This document shows, in pieces, positions 44,077 to 52,479 of a DNA stretch of 64,000 nucleotides. This DNA is from Phreatobacter cathodiphilus. GTDB taxonomy: Bacteria; Pseudomonadota; Alphaproteobacteria; Rhizobiales; Phreatobacteraceae. Both the position numbers and the translations under genes were made by a program. Each line of letters opens with the position of its first letter. The stretch's first letter is position 1. The stretch is taken from positions 2,955,001 to 3,019,000 of the forward strand of contig NZ_CP027668.1 in NCBI RefSeq assembly GCF_003008515.1, in the 5' to 3' direction. The notes below the pieces were generated by a model that was given only the letters and a program-made list of their open reading frames with translations, was not told the origin of the DNA and did no database searches.

Positions 44077-45201
44077 ATGGCTGACACGCTCGTCAACGAG
44101 ACCAGTGCCTTCATCGAGCAGCTCGGACGCCTGGGCATCGAGAAGGACAGCGAGAAGCGCCTCGCCCTGCTGCGGGGGGTGGCGGATCTCTATCTGTCCC
44201 GCACCGTCAGCCCCACCCTGGCGGAGGAATATCTCTTCTCCGAGATCGCCAACGCGGTGCTGCGCAAGCTGCAGCCCCACCAGCGGCCGCAGGTCAGCAC
44301 CGCCCTCTGCGACAGCGAGCGCGTGCCGCACAGCCTGGCGCTGGCACTCGCCTCCGACTCCGACATCGAGGTCGCCCGCCCCGTCCTGTCCCGCTCGCCC
44401 GTGCTGACCGAAGGCGACATCGTCGCCCTCGCCCAGGCGAGCAGCGACGAGCACCTTCAGGCGATCGCCACCCGCGCGAGCCTGACGGCGCGGGTCACCG
44501 ACGTTCTGATCGACCGCGGCAGCAACACCGTGCTGCGCACCGTGTCCGGCAATGCCGGTGCCGAGTTTTCCGAGCAGGGCATGCTCAGCCTCGTCACCCG
44601 CGCCCGCGAGGACGATGAGCTCAGTCTCGCCCTCGCCGACCGCGGCGATCTCTCCCCCGCGGTCCTGGAACAGCTCAACGGGCTGATCTGCGCCCGCGTC
44701 TCCGCCGAGGCGGAAGGAGACGACACCTCCGGCACGGTCGCCAGCCTGCGGGCCCGCGCCCAGGCGCTGATCACCGAGGAGCTGCGCAAGCGCAAGGCCA
44801 ATATCGGGAGCACCGAACGGGTGATCGCCGCCGTCGAGGCGGGCTCCATGACCCTCGACGACGGCCTCGGCCCGCTGCTCGCCGGTGGCCGGCTCCTCGA
44901 CCTGTCGCAGGTCCTGGCGCATTTCCTGCGCTTCGACCGCAACTTCGTCTTCCAGCAGATGGCCGCGGGCGAGATCAACACCATCGTTCTCGCCTTCCGG
45001 GCCCTGAACATCGCCTATCCCCACCTGGAAGCGACCCTCGCCCTTCGCGCCCGCAAGAGGCGCAGCGGTCAGGCCGGCGAGACCACCGTCACCCGCCAGG
45101 ACTACGAGGCCATCAACCCCGCCGACGCCCAGCGCGCCATGCGCTTCCTCAAGGTCCGGATGACGGTCGGCCGCCAGGCCCCCACGGAGAACGCCGCCTG
45201 A
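44077..45201 (+). CDS. DUF2336 domain-containing protein
   Basis: A 374-residue, mainly helical, soluble protein whose body (about 20-330) resembles the DUF2336 family of Alphaproteobacteria, built from short HEAT-like helical pairs. Phrases such as RLALLRGVADLYL and VLTEGDIVALAQASSDEHLQAIATRASLTARVTDVLIDRGSNTVLRTVSGNAGA are typical. Family members are of unknown function; some lie near motility or stress-response genes. The frame opens further upstream, but only the ATG at 44077 follows the AT-rich promoter region and gives a sensible N-terminus. Neighbours are a FixJ-like regulator and phosphomannomutase. Confidence 0.8.
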   Translation: MADTLVNETSAFIEQLGRLGIEKDSEKRLALLRGVADLYLSRTVSPTLAEEYLFSEIANAVLRKLQPHQRPQVSTALCDSERVPHSLALALASDSDIEVARPVLSRSPVLTEGDIVALAQASSDEHLQAIATRASLTARVTDVLIDRGSNTVLRTVSGNAGAEFSEQGMLSLVTRAREDDELSLALADRGDLSPAVLEQLNGLICARVSAEAEGDDTSGTVASLRARAQALITEELRKRKANIGSTERVIAAVEAGSMTLDDGLGPLLAGGRLLDLSQVLAHFLRFDRNFVFQQMAAGEINTIVLAFRALNIAYPHLEATLALRARKRRSGQAGETTVTRQDYEAINPADAQRAMRFLKVRMTVGRQAPTENAA

Positions 45202-45292
45202 CACACGGCATGATGGCCAGAACCGCCGCGTCTGGTTAGAAGAGCGTCAGGAGGCCCCCCTCCCATCCGACGTGACAGAGGCGCTCTTCCGC

Positions 45293-46792
45293 ATGTTTCC
45301 GAAGCCGCTGGCCAGCCTGAAGCCCAACACCGCCGCCTACGAATCCCTGCCCATGGTGAAGCCGACGGGCTTCCGCGAATACGACGCCCGCTGGTTTTTC
45401 GGCGAGGAGCTGAACCTGATGGGCGTGCAGGCCGTCGGAATGGGCCTCGGCACCCTGATCGGCCGCATGGGCGTGACGCGCGAGATCGTCGTCGGCCACG
45501 ATTTCCGCGGCTATTCCGCCTCCATCAAGATGGCGCTGGTCACCGGCCTGATGGCGGCGGGCTGCAAGGTGCACGACATTGGCCTCGCCATGTCGCCCAT
45601 GGCCTATTTCGCCCAGTTCGAACTCGACGTGCCCTGCGTCGCCATGGTGACCGCCAGCCACAACGACAACGGCTGGACCGGCGTGAAGATGGGCGCCCAG
45701 CGTCCCGTCACCTTCGGCCCCGACGAGATGGGCGCGCTGAAGACGATCGTGCTGGGCGCCGATTTCGACCTCGTCGGCGGCGGCTCCTATCGTTTCGTCG
45801 AGGATTTCGCCGCCCGCTACATCCGCGACCTCACCACCCGCCCGAAGGTGACCCGCAAGCTGAAGGTTGTCGCCGCCTGCGGCAACGGCACCGCCGGCGC
45901 CTTCGCGCCGCAGATCCTCGAGGCGCTCGGCGTCGAGGTGGTCCCGCTCGACGCCGAGCTCGACCATTCCTTCCCCCGGTACAATCCCAACCCCGAGGAC
46001 ATGAAGATGCTCCACGCCATGGCGGTGGCGGTGAAGGAGCACGGCGCCGACGTCGGCCTAGGCTTCGACGGCGACGGCGACCGCTGCGGCGTGGTCGACA
46101 ACCACGGCGAGGAGATCTTCGCCGACAAGATCGGCGTCATGCTCGCCCGCGACCTCTGCAAGGTGCACGGCCCCTCACAATTCGTCGTCGACGTGAAGTC
46201 GACCGGCCTCTTCGACGCCGACCCGGAGCTCAAGCGTCTCGGCGCCAGGACCGACTACTGGAAGACGGGCCACTCCTACATCAAGCGCCGGGTCCGCGAC
46301 CTCAACGCCCTCGCCGGCTTCGAGAAGTCCGGCCACTTCTTTTTCAACGCGCCGGTCGGGCGCGGCTACGACGACGGTCTCGTCACCGCCATCGCCGTCA
46401 TCGACATGCTCGACCGCAACCCGGCCAAGTCCATGGCGGAGCTCTATGCCGAGGTGCCGAAGACCTGGGGCTCGCCCACCATGTCGCCGAAATGCGCCGA
46501 CGAAGTGAAGTACGAGGTGGTCGAGCGGGTGGTGAAGCGCTTCGAGGCGATGAAGGCGGCGGGCGACACCGTCGCGGGCGCGCCGATCACCTCGCTGGTC
46601 ACCGTCAACGGCGTGCGTGTCGGCACGCCCGACGGCACCTGGGGTCTCGTTCGCGCCTCGTCGAACAAGCCCGAACTGGTCGTGGTGGTGGAGAGCCCGG
46701 TCTCCGAGCAGCGCATGCGCGACATGTTCGCAGCGGTCGACACGGTGCTGCGCGAGAACCCGGAAGTCGGTGCCTACAACCAGACGATCTGA
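45293..46792 (+). CDS. phosphomannomutase/phosphoglucomutase
   Basis: Alpha-D-phosphohexomutase of 499 residues that interconverts hexose 1- and 6-phosphates, feeding polysaccharide and lipopolysaccharide synthesis. The catalytic phosphoserine loop TASHN has Ser122, and the metal-binding loop is GFDGDGDRCG. The sugar-binding loop FEKSGHFFF and the C-terminal phosphate loop VRASSNKPEL are also present. I start at the ATG at 45293, giving MFPKPLASLKPNTAAYES as in relatives; a GTG seven codons upstream is possible but less standard. It is a lone gene between the DUF2336 gene and a small unknown gene. Confidence 0.93.
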   Translation: MFPKPLASLKPNTAAYESLPMVKPTGFREYDARWFFGEELNLMGVQAVGMGLGTLIGRMGVTREIVVGHDFRGYSASIKMALVTGLMAAGCKVHDIGLAMSPMAYFAQFELDVPCVAMVTASHNDNGWTGVKMGAQRPVTFGPDEMGALKTIVLGADFDLVGGGSYRFVEDFAARYIRDLTTRPKVTRKLKVVAACGNGTAGAFAPQILEALGVEVVPLDAELDHSFPRYNPNPEDMKMLHAMAVAVKEHGADVGLGFDGDGDRCGVVDNHGEEIFADKIGVMLARDLCKVHGPSQFVVDVKSTGLFDADPELKRLGARTDYWKTGHSYIKRRVRDLNALAGFEKSGHFFFNAPVGRGYDDGLVTAIAVIDMLDRNPAKSMAELYAEVPKTWGSPTMSPKCADEVKYEVVERVVKRFEAMKAAGDTVAGAPITSLVTVNGVRVGTPDGTWGLVRASSNKPELVVVVESPVSEQRMRDMFAAVDTVLRENPEVGAYNQTI

Positions 46793-46869
46793 CGGCGGCG
46801 CGACGGTACATCTTCACCACCCGTTAACCATGGCGTGACAGCTTGTTGCGGAGAGCGAGGGGGCCTTCC

Positions 46870-47148
46870 GTGAAGCTTGTGTCCGTCAGCCAGAACATGC
46901 AGCGCCCGAACGGCCTGTCGGAGCTGGAAATCCTGCGCACCGTCACCACGGGCTTCGCCGCCTTCGGCAATGCCGTGCGGGCCAGCGCCATCTCGGACGC
47001 GCAGAAGTCCCGGGTGCTCGCCGAACTCGCCGACGCCTCCAACCGCATGATGGACGCCACCAACGCCTATCTCTTCGCCCTCGGCGAGGCCCACAAGGCC
47101 ATGGACGCCAAGGCCGCGAACGCGCCGCAGCTGAAGATAGCCGACTAA
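46870..47148 (+). CDS. small helical hypothetical protein
   Basis: A 92-residue soluble protein, almost entirely helical by composition (LSELEILRTVTTGFAAFGNAVRASAI). There is no signal peptide and no domain I recognise. GTG at 46870 with a G-rich ribosome-binding stretch upstream is my preferred start; a TTG at 46843 is an alternative. TTAACCAT, a CtrA-type half-site, lies at 46824-46831 in the presumed promoter. It is a single gene. Confidence 0.6.
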   Translation: MKLVSVSQNMQRPNGLSELEILRTVTTGFAAFGNAVRASAISDAQKSRVLAELADASNRMMDATNAYLFALGEAHKAMDAKAANAPQLKIAD

Positions 47149-47268
47149 GGGCGACCACGCGTCACCGTCCCGTCGTCGAGACGTCATCGCGCCGTCGGCC
47201 AGCTGCGGCACGAGGTCGTCTCACGCCGGTCCCGCCGATTCGGGTAGGGTCCGGACGAGGGACTTCCG

Positions 47269-48225
47269 ATGCTCGATCCCGTTGCCCGGACCAGCAACAG
47301 CCTTGCCAGCCACTTCCGCCCCTCGGCCTGGGCCGACCAGGGACGCAAGATCATCCCCATGATGCGCGCCTATGGCGGCCTCTCCCCCCGCGCCGGCGCC
47401 GTGGCCCTGCCGCGCACGCTCGGCCGCATCGGCAGCCTGGAGGTCCGGCTCGCCGCCAACGCGGCCGAGGTCCGCCGCGCCCAGCGGCTGCGCTGGCACG
47501 TCTTCTACGAGGAGATGAAGGCCATCGCCGACGGCCCCTCCCGCCTCGCCCGCCGCGACATCGACGCCTTCGACGCCATCTGCGACCACCTCGTCGTCAT
47601 CGACCACGCGGTCACCGAGCGGCCGCCCTTCGGCGCCCCGCGGCCCGCCATCGTCGGCACCTACCGCCTGCTGCGGCAGGAGGTGGCCGATCGCAACGGC
47701 GGCTTCTACACCGCCAGCGAGTTCGACATCTCCGGCCTCCTGGAGCGTCACCGCGGCAAGCGCTTTCTCGAGCTCGGCCGCTCCTGCGTCCTGCCCGCCT
47801 ATCGCAACAAGCGCACGGTCGAGCTGCTGTGGCACGGCATCTGGACCTATGTCCTCGCCCACCGGGTCGACGTCATGTTCGGCTGCGCCAGCCTCGAGGG
47901 CACCGATCCGCGCGCCCTGTCGCTGGAACTCTCCTTCCTCCATCATCACGCCGGCGCCCCGGCCGCCTGGGCCGCCCGCGCCCTGCCCTCCCGCCACGTC
48001 GAGATGGGGCGCCTGTCGCGCGAGGCCGTGGACGGCCGGAAGGCGCTCCACGCCCTGCCGCCGCTGGTGAAGGGCTATCTGCGCCTCGGCGCCTATATCG
48101 GCGAGGGCGCGGTGGTGGATCGCCAGTTCAACACCACCGACGTGCTGGTCGTCCTGCCGGTGAGCGCCATCAACCCGCGCTACATCGGCCATTTCGGCGC
48201 CACCGCCGACCGCCACGCCGCCTGA
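47269..48225 (+). CDS. olsB: L-ornithine N-alpha-acyltransferase OlsB
   Basis: GNAT-fold enzyme of 318 residues that transfers a 3-hydroxyacyl chain from acyl-carrier protein to ornithine, giving lyso-ornithine lipid, a membrane lipid made without phosphate. It carries the OlsB/hemolysin-like pattern: IGSLEVRLAANAAEVRRAQRLRWHVFYEEM, DIDAFDAICDHLVVID, ELGRSCVLPAYRNKRTVELLW and the C-terminal FNTTDVLVVLPVSAINPRYIGHFG. OlsA, the second acyltransferase, is not in the window. The N-terminal 40 residues before the domain are family-typical. Phosphate limitation usually regulates this pathway, but I see no pho box. Confidence 0.88.
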   Translation: MLDPVARTSNSLASHFRPSAWADQGRKIIPMMRAYGGLSPRAGAVALPRTLGRIGSLEVRLAANAAEVRRAQRLRWHVFYEEMKAIADGPSRLARRDIDAFDAICDHLVVIDHAVTERPPFGAPRPAIVGTYRLLRQEVADRNGGFYTASEFDISGLLERHRGKRFLELGRSCVLPAYRNKRTVELLWHGIWTYVLAHRVDVMFGCASLEGTDPRALSLELSFLHHHAGAPAAWAARALPSRHVEMGRLSREAVDGRKALHALPPLVKGYLRLGAYIGEGAVVDRQFNTTDVLVVLPVSAINPRYIGHFGATADRHAA

Positions 48226-48250
48226 CCGGGGTTGCCGGGCCTGCCGTGCG

Positions 48251-48302
48251 GCGGAGTTAACTCCGCCCGCGCCGGTGCTATCGTTCCGCAAAAGACGGAA
48301 CG
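48251..48302. promoter_or_regulatory. 16-bp palindrome and hairpin upstream of CoA ligase
   Basis: GCGGAGTTAACTCCGC at 48251-48266 is a perfect palindrome. CGTTCCG-CAAAAGA-CGGAACG at 48282-48302 can form a 7-bp hairpin ending 12 bp before the ATG at 48315. The first could be an operator, or part of an olsB terminator; the second may influence translation of the ligase. Confidence 0.45.
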
Positions 48303-48314
48303 GAAACGCCTGCC

Positions 48315-49958
48315 ATGCCCGATACCCTCGGACCCCGCCTCGCCGCCGACGGCGCCATGATCCCCGCGCCCATGTCCCGGCGGGTGATGAACCTTGCCGA
48401 CCTGCTGCACGGCACCGCCCGGCGCCTGGCCGACCGGCCGGGGCTCGTCTGGCGCGACCGCACCTGGACCTGGGGCGAGATGGCGGCGCGGGTGGACGCG
48501 GCGGCGGTGGCGCTGCGCGCCCGCGGTATCGGCAAGGGCGACCGCGTCGTCTGCCAGGCGCGCAACGGCAACGCCATGTTCGAGGCCATGTTCGCGGTCT
48601 GGACGATCGGCGCCATCTGGGTGCCGACCAATTTCCGCAACACCCATCAGGAGGTCGCCTATATCGCCGCGGCGGCGCGGGCCAAGGCGCTGATCTGCGA
48701 GGCCATCTTCGAGGGCCACGCGGCCGCCGTGGCCGAGAGCGACCCCGACCTCGCCCTCACCATCTCCATCGGCGAGGCGGCCTTCGCCGCCGTCGACTGG
48801 GAGGAGCTGATCGCCGAGGGCGAGCGGCATGGGTCCCCCGGCCCGGTGGCGGCCGTCGACTACGACGATCCCTGCTGGTTCTTCTTCACCTCAGGGACCA
48901 CGGGCCGCCCCAAGGCCGCCGTCCTCACCCACGGCCAGATGGGCTTCGTGGTGACGAACCATCTCGCCGACCTCGTGCCCGGCACCACCGAGCACGACGC
49001 CTCGCTGGTCGTCGCCCCGCTCTCCCACGGCGCCGGCATCCACCAGCTCACCCAGGTCGCGCGCGGCGCCCGCACCATCCTCCTGTCGAGCGAACGGCTC
49101 GACTGCGAGGAGGCGTTCCGGCTGATCGAGGAGCACCGGGTCACCAACATGTTCACGGTGCCCACCATCCTCACCATGCTCGCCGGTCACGAGGCCGCCG
49201 ACCGCCACGACCACACCAGCCTCAAGCACGTCATCTATGCCGGCTCGCCCATGTACCGCGCCGACCAGCAGATGGCGCTGACGCGCCTCGGCAAGTGCAT
49301 CGTGCAGTATTTCGGGCTCGGCGAAGTCACCGGCAACATCACCGTCTTCCCCACGCGCGAGCACGACATCGACGACGCCGTGCAGGGCCGCATCGGCACC
49401 TGCGGCTTCCCGCGCACCGCCATGGACGTGCGCATCCTCGACGAGGCCGGCCTCGAACTCGCGCCCTTCCAGACGGGGGAGATCTGCGTCGCGGGCCCGG
49501 CCGTCTTCGCCGGCTATTTCGACAATCCGGAGGCCAACGCCAAGTCGTTCCGCAACGGCTTCTTCCGCACCGGCGACCTCGGCCACAAGGACAAGGAGGG
49601 CTATGTCTACATCACGGGACGGGCCTCCGACATGTACATTTCCGGTGGCTCCAACGTCTATCCGCGCGAGATCGAGGAGGTGATCCTCACCCATCCCGCG
49701 GTGGCCGAGGTGGCGGTGCTCGGCGTCCCCGACCGGCGCTGGGGCGAGGCCGGCGTCGCGGTGCTGGTGGAGCGGCCGGGCGCCAGCGTCGCCGAGGGCG
49801 ACATCCTCAGGCATCTCGACGGCAAGCTCTCCCGCTACAAGATGCCCCGCCAGGTCTTCGTCTGGGAGGAACTGCCGAAGTCGGGCTACGGCAAGGTGCC
49901 GAAGAAGCTCATCCGCGAGATGCTGATCGAGAGGGGCGAGGTCGCCGCGGAGGGGTGA
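48315..49958 (+). CDS. AMP-forming acyl-CoA synthetase
   Basis: Third adenylate-forming CoA ligase of the window, 547 residues. Motifs: P-loop FFTSGTTGRPKAAVLTHG (about 196-213), YFGLGEVTGN in place of the usual GxTE adenine loop, NGFFRTGDLGHKDKEGYVYITGRASDMYISGGSNVYPREIEE, and catalytic Lys in PKSGYGKVPKK. Sequence style points to medium- or long-chain fatty acids or similar acids; the exact substrate is unknown. It follows olsB by 89 bp with a palindrome between. It may have its own promoter. It is not close in sequence to the other two ligases. Confidence 0.88.
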   Translation: MPDTLGPRLAADGAMIPAPMSRRVMNLADLLHGTARRLADRPGLVWRDRTWTWGEMAARVDAAAVALRARGIGKGDRVVCQARNGNAMFEAMFAVWTIGAIWVPTNFRNTHQEVAYIAAAARAKALICEAIFEGHAAAVAESDPDLALTISIGEAAFAAVDWEELIAEGERHGSPGPVAAVDYDDPCWFFFTSGTTGRPKAAVLTHGQMGFVVTNHLADLVPGTTEHDASLVVAPLSHGAGIHQLTQVARGARTILLSSERLDCEEAFRLIEEHRVTNMFTVPTILTMLAGHEAADRHDHTSLKHVIYAGSPMYRADQQMALTRLGKCIVQYFGLGEVTGNITVFPTREHDIDDAVQGRIGTCGFPRTAMDVRILDEAGLELAPFQTGEICVAGPAVFAGYFDNPEANAKSFRNGFFRTGDLGHKDKEGYVYITGRASDMYISGGSNVYPREIEEVILTHPAVAEVAVLGVPDRRWGEAGVAVLVERPGASVAEGDILRHLDGKLSRYKMPRQVFVWEELPKSGYGKVPKKLIREMLIERGEVAAEG

Positions 49959-50014
49959 GGCGGCGGGAAACGGCGGCGCCCCCCGAGGGCAAGTGCGTCG
50001 GCAACGCGCGGAAC

Positions 50015-50545
50015 CTAGTGCTCCGGGGGCAGCGTCCTCATCACCTTCTCGAACTGGAACGCATCACCGTCCCCCGGCAGGTCGTCCGCCTCGTCCGCTT
50101 CATGGGGGTTCGGGTGGCGCTTGTTGAAGAACTCGACGATCCTGAAACCGCACTTGTTGACGTAGAAGTGGATGTTTCGCTTCTCGAAATAGGGCGTGTG
50201 CGTCTGCCACGTGATCGTATCGGGGTAGCGGCGCTCGATGGCGCGCCATGCCTCCAGCCCGATCCCGAGGCCGTGCTCCCCCACGTTCACGAAGAAGAGG
50301 TCGAGCGAGTTGTGATGGTTGTCGTTGATCGTGACGACGGCTCCACCGACCTTGCGCCCGTCGCGAAGGATCCGCAGCACCTCGGCTCCGGGGGCGCTGA
50401 TGGCGCCGTCGAGGACTTCGTCCGACGGAATCGGCCCGTCCGGCAGGTCTCCGTACTCGTCCACGACGGCCAGGGCGAAGGCTGCCTGGAGCTCCGTCTT
50501 GAACGCCGCGATATCGTCGTCCTGAATGTCCGCGAGAGAGATCAA
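50015..50545 (-). CDS. GNAT family N-acetyltransferase
   Basis: A 176-residue acetyltransferase. The acetyl-CoA-binding region is recognisable in [44 protein letters not shown], and the C-terminal part [11 protein letters not shown]-like (here [28 protein letters not shown]) is typical of a common subfamily. No upstream ATG exists in frame. The TTG at 50545 fits the fold best, although it lacks a clear ribosome-binding site. The longer frame up to 50842 is Arg/Pro-rich and unlikely to be coding. It is convergent with the CoA ligase. Substrate unknown. Confidence 0.75.
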   Translation of the reverse strand: MISLADIQDDDIAAFKTELQAAFALAVVDEYGDLPDGPIPSDEVLDGAISAPGAEVLRILRDGRKVGGAVVTINDNHHNSLDLFFVNVGEHGLGIGLEAWRAIERRYPDTITWQTHTPYFEKRNIHFYVNKCGFRIVEFFNKRHPNPHEADEADDLPGDGDAFQFEKVMRTLPPEH

Positions 50546-50659
50546 TTCGCAACCCGTAAGTGGTGAGGGCGAGGCCCGTCTGAGCCGATTATCGGGTCGG
50601 ACGGAGTGCGTCCACCGCCGTCTTGCGGCGGGCACCGGATGGCGCTTTGCTGCCGGTGC

Positions 50660-51211
50660 ATGGCACAACCGGAGCCGAGGAACGTGTCCAGGGACAGTAC
50701 TGCATCGACCCGGATGGAGGTCCTCAAACAGAAGAACCTGGCCCGGCTGAAGCGTGTCGATACCGCCTCGGTCCTTGCCCGGACCGCGCCTGTCGTGGCC
50801 GGTCTGTGCGACCGGTTCACGATCGCGGCAGACGCGGACCACGCGAGCGAACTGGCACGTTTCGGCGGCCGCTTCCCCCAGTCCGGTGACTGGTACGCGA
50901 AGGGCCTATGCTACGGCCCGCCGCATGGATCCGTGACGCGCGAGGCGCTTCGCCAGATCATCGCCGCGGAAGACCTGTCGGGGTGGGTCGAGTTCTGCGC
51001 GCGGACGGCCAACACCGACGCGGTGATCATCATCGGCGTCGACACGGCCGCCTTGCCGGATCTGATTCCCGAGCTGCTCGACATGGACCAGTTGCCCGAA
51101 GCGCGCCATGCGGAAACACCGCAGTTGGACGACTGCTGGATCATCAACCGCGCTGCCCGATGGGGCCTGCTGCTGTGGCACGAGGGCCGGATCGTGCTGG
51201 AACGGCTGTAG
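50660..51211 (+). CDS. hypothetical protein
   Basis: A 183-residue soluble protein that I do not recognise. It has a positively charged N-terminus, then a region [48 protein letters not shown], and ends [16 protein letters not shown]. No signal peptide or membrane helix is present. ATG at 50660 is taken as start; a GTG at 50684 is preceded by GGAGCCGAGG and could be the true one. It stands beside the GNAT gene (divergent) and before the non-coding island, a setting that suggests accessory DNA. Confidence 0.6.
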   Translation: MAQPEPRNVSRDSTASTRMEVLKQKNLARLKRVDTASVLARTAPVVAGLCDRFTIAADADHASELARFGGRFPQSGDWYAKGLCYGPPHGSVTREALRQIIAAEDLSGWVEFCARTANTDAVIIIGVDTAALPDLIPELLDMDQLPEARHAETPQLDDCWIINRAARWGLLLWHEGRIVLERL

Positions 51212-51250
51212 GCGGCACACTTCGCCCGCCGGCCGACCAAGGGGTCACTT

Positions 51251-51275
51251 GACCCTCCCCTGGAGGGGGAGGGTC
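51251..51275. repeat. REP-like palindrome (type 1)
   Basis: GACCCTCCCC-TGGAG-GGGGAGGGTC, two perfect 10-bp arms. It is followed by a GC-rich tail (to about 51310) ending GGGTGGGGTGAAG. The style is that of dispersed intergenic repeats of high-GC Alphaproteobacteria. Confidence 0.7.
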
Positions 51276-51374
51276 GCTTGAGCGGAGCGAAAGCAGGGTG
51301 GGGTGAAGCCATGGCTGCCTGCGCGCGCCTTGGAGCGGCGCCCGTCACGACACCTCCGCGTCAGGGGCTGCGAT

Positions 51375-51454
51375 CCTTCTCCCCTCGTGGGAGAAGGTGG
51401 CGCCGCATAGCGAGATGCGACCGCATCTCGCGTTCGCTCGATGCTATGCGCCGG
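51375..51454. repeat. complex palindromic repeat (type 2)
   Basis: CCTTCTCCC-CTCGT-GGGAGAAGG (51375-51397) is followed by a second foldback. There GGCGC...GCATAGC pairs with GCTATGCGCC, enclosing the perfect stem GAGATGCG-AC-CGCATCTC. A GGATGAGGGGG tail ends it. Several nested stems in one intergenic block suggest a mobile or structural repeat. Confidence 0.65.
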
Positions 51455-51496
51455 ATGAGGGGGCCTGCCGTACACCGCGCATCCGCCCGCTCACCC

Positions 51497-51537
51497 GCCC
51501 GCTGACGCGGGCACCCTCTCCCACGGGGGGAGAGGGT
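51497..51537. repeat. tandem hairpins (type 2 partner)
   Basis: GCCCGC-TGAC-GCGGGC (51497-51512) directly abuts ACCCTCTCCC-ACGGG-GGGAGAGGGT (51513-51537). The second resembles the CCTTCTCCC and CACCTCTCCC palindromes at 51375 and 52413. Confidence 0.65.
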
Positions 51538-52131
51538 TGCCCCAGCGTCGCGCCCCTGACACCGGGGACAAGTCCACGCCCCTCCCGCGTCGCCCTCCGC
51601 CCAACCCGCTGATCCCCAGCCTCTTTCCCGCACCCCCGAAAAAATCCGCGCGAAACATCTCCCCATTTGGCGAACCTGCCGCATGCTTCCCCCACCTTCT
51701 GCCTTCATCGAGGCATCGTCCGGTGGTGCGGGCGATGGGGCGGAGGGGCGGTTCCCTTGGCGGGCGGCCTCACCAGCCCGCGCGCCGAGGGCGTCGCCGG
51801 GAACACCGCCCCTTCGGGCCCTGCGGGCGCATCCGCGCCGGGGGTGACCGTTGTGCGAGGAGCATCGCTAGGCGGGCGAGCAGGACCGGCGGGCGGGCGC
51901 GACCCTCCCTGCCGGGGGGCTTCGGGCATGCGGGACACCGCGTCCTCGAGGCCAGGCCGGAGGCCGTCGCAGGGTCCGCCCCCCGACGGTTCTCGGCCCG
52001 GGAGGCTGTCGGGGCATCGCGTCCCGCCCTCCCGCCCCGCTCGCCCCGGACGCGCGGCCCGGTGAACGACAAATGCCGCGGTGAAGCGCCGTGAGGCGCG
52101 CCGGCTCGCGTGGGGTCCGTTTCCTCGGGTC

Positions 52132-52154
52132 AGCCCGGATGCTTGATCCGGGCT
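52132..52154. repeat. REP-like palindrome (type 3)
   Basis: AGCCCGGAT-GCTTG-ATCCGGGCT, perfect 9-bp arms. A second small foldback, CGGAGGC-TTTTTC-GCCTCCG, lies at 52226-52245. Confidence 0.65.
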
Positions 52155-52412
52155 ACCAACGGAATCCCCGCGAGCCGGCGGGCTTCGGCACACGAAGTCC
52201 GGGCCTGCGGGGGGACCCGCCGGCCCGGAGGCTTTTTCGCCTCCGCGCCTGACGGCGCTTCACCCCTCGCGCGTCTCGATGGAGCGGCGCGGGGACCGCG
52301 AGGAGCAAACCCCGGCCTGTCGAGGCGCGGGAACGGGGAGGCGTGGGTGGAGGGATGGCGGAATGGCGCGGCGGGCTCCGGCTCACCTCTTCGCGGCGGG
52401 CAGGGGTCCAAT

Positions 52413-52437
52413 CACCTCTCCCCGCCAGGGAGAGGTG
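52413..52437. repeat. palindrome at 3' end of leucyl aminopeptidase gene
   Basis: CACCTCTCCC-CGCCA-GGGAGAGGTG, perfect 10-bp arms, 43 bp beyond the aminopeptidase stop. It could also act as transcription terminator for that gene, but has no T-run. Confidence 0.6.
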
Positions 52438-52479
52438 GGGGCGCGCTGCGTCAGGCCGGGCGGCGTTCTCCGTGGAACC

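Larger units (their letters stand above)
51212..52479. other. 1.27-kb non-coding island with palindromic repeats
   Basis: No reading frame here has convincing protein-like composition: all are Arg/Pro/Gly-rich and mirror each other on both strands. Instead the stretch holds at least five GC-rich palindromes, listed separately. The central part (about 51700-52120) is extremely GC-rich with no structure I can name. It may be a decayed gene region or an accumulation site for dispersed repeats. Confidence 0.7.

Noticed and set aside
50546-50842. N-terminal extension of the GNAT protein
   Set aside because: About 99 codons of Arg/Pro-rich sequence overlapping the divergent gene; the fold begins after the TTG at 50545.
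51537-52094. Possible genes in the 51.2-52.5 kb island
   Set aside because: Several overlapping frames on both strands, all Arg/Pro/Gly-rich and without ribosome-binding sites or motifs.
51251-52437. CRISPR array
   Set aside because: The repeats are palindromes of different sequence and uneven spacing, with no constant repeat-spacer pattern and no cas genes.
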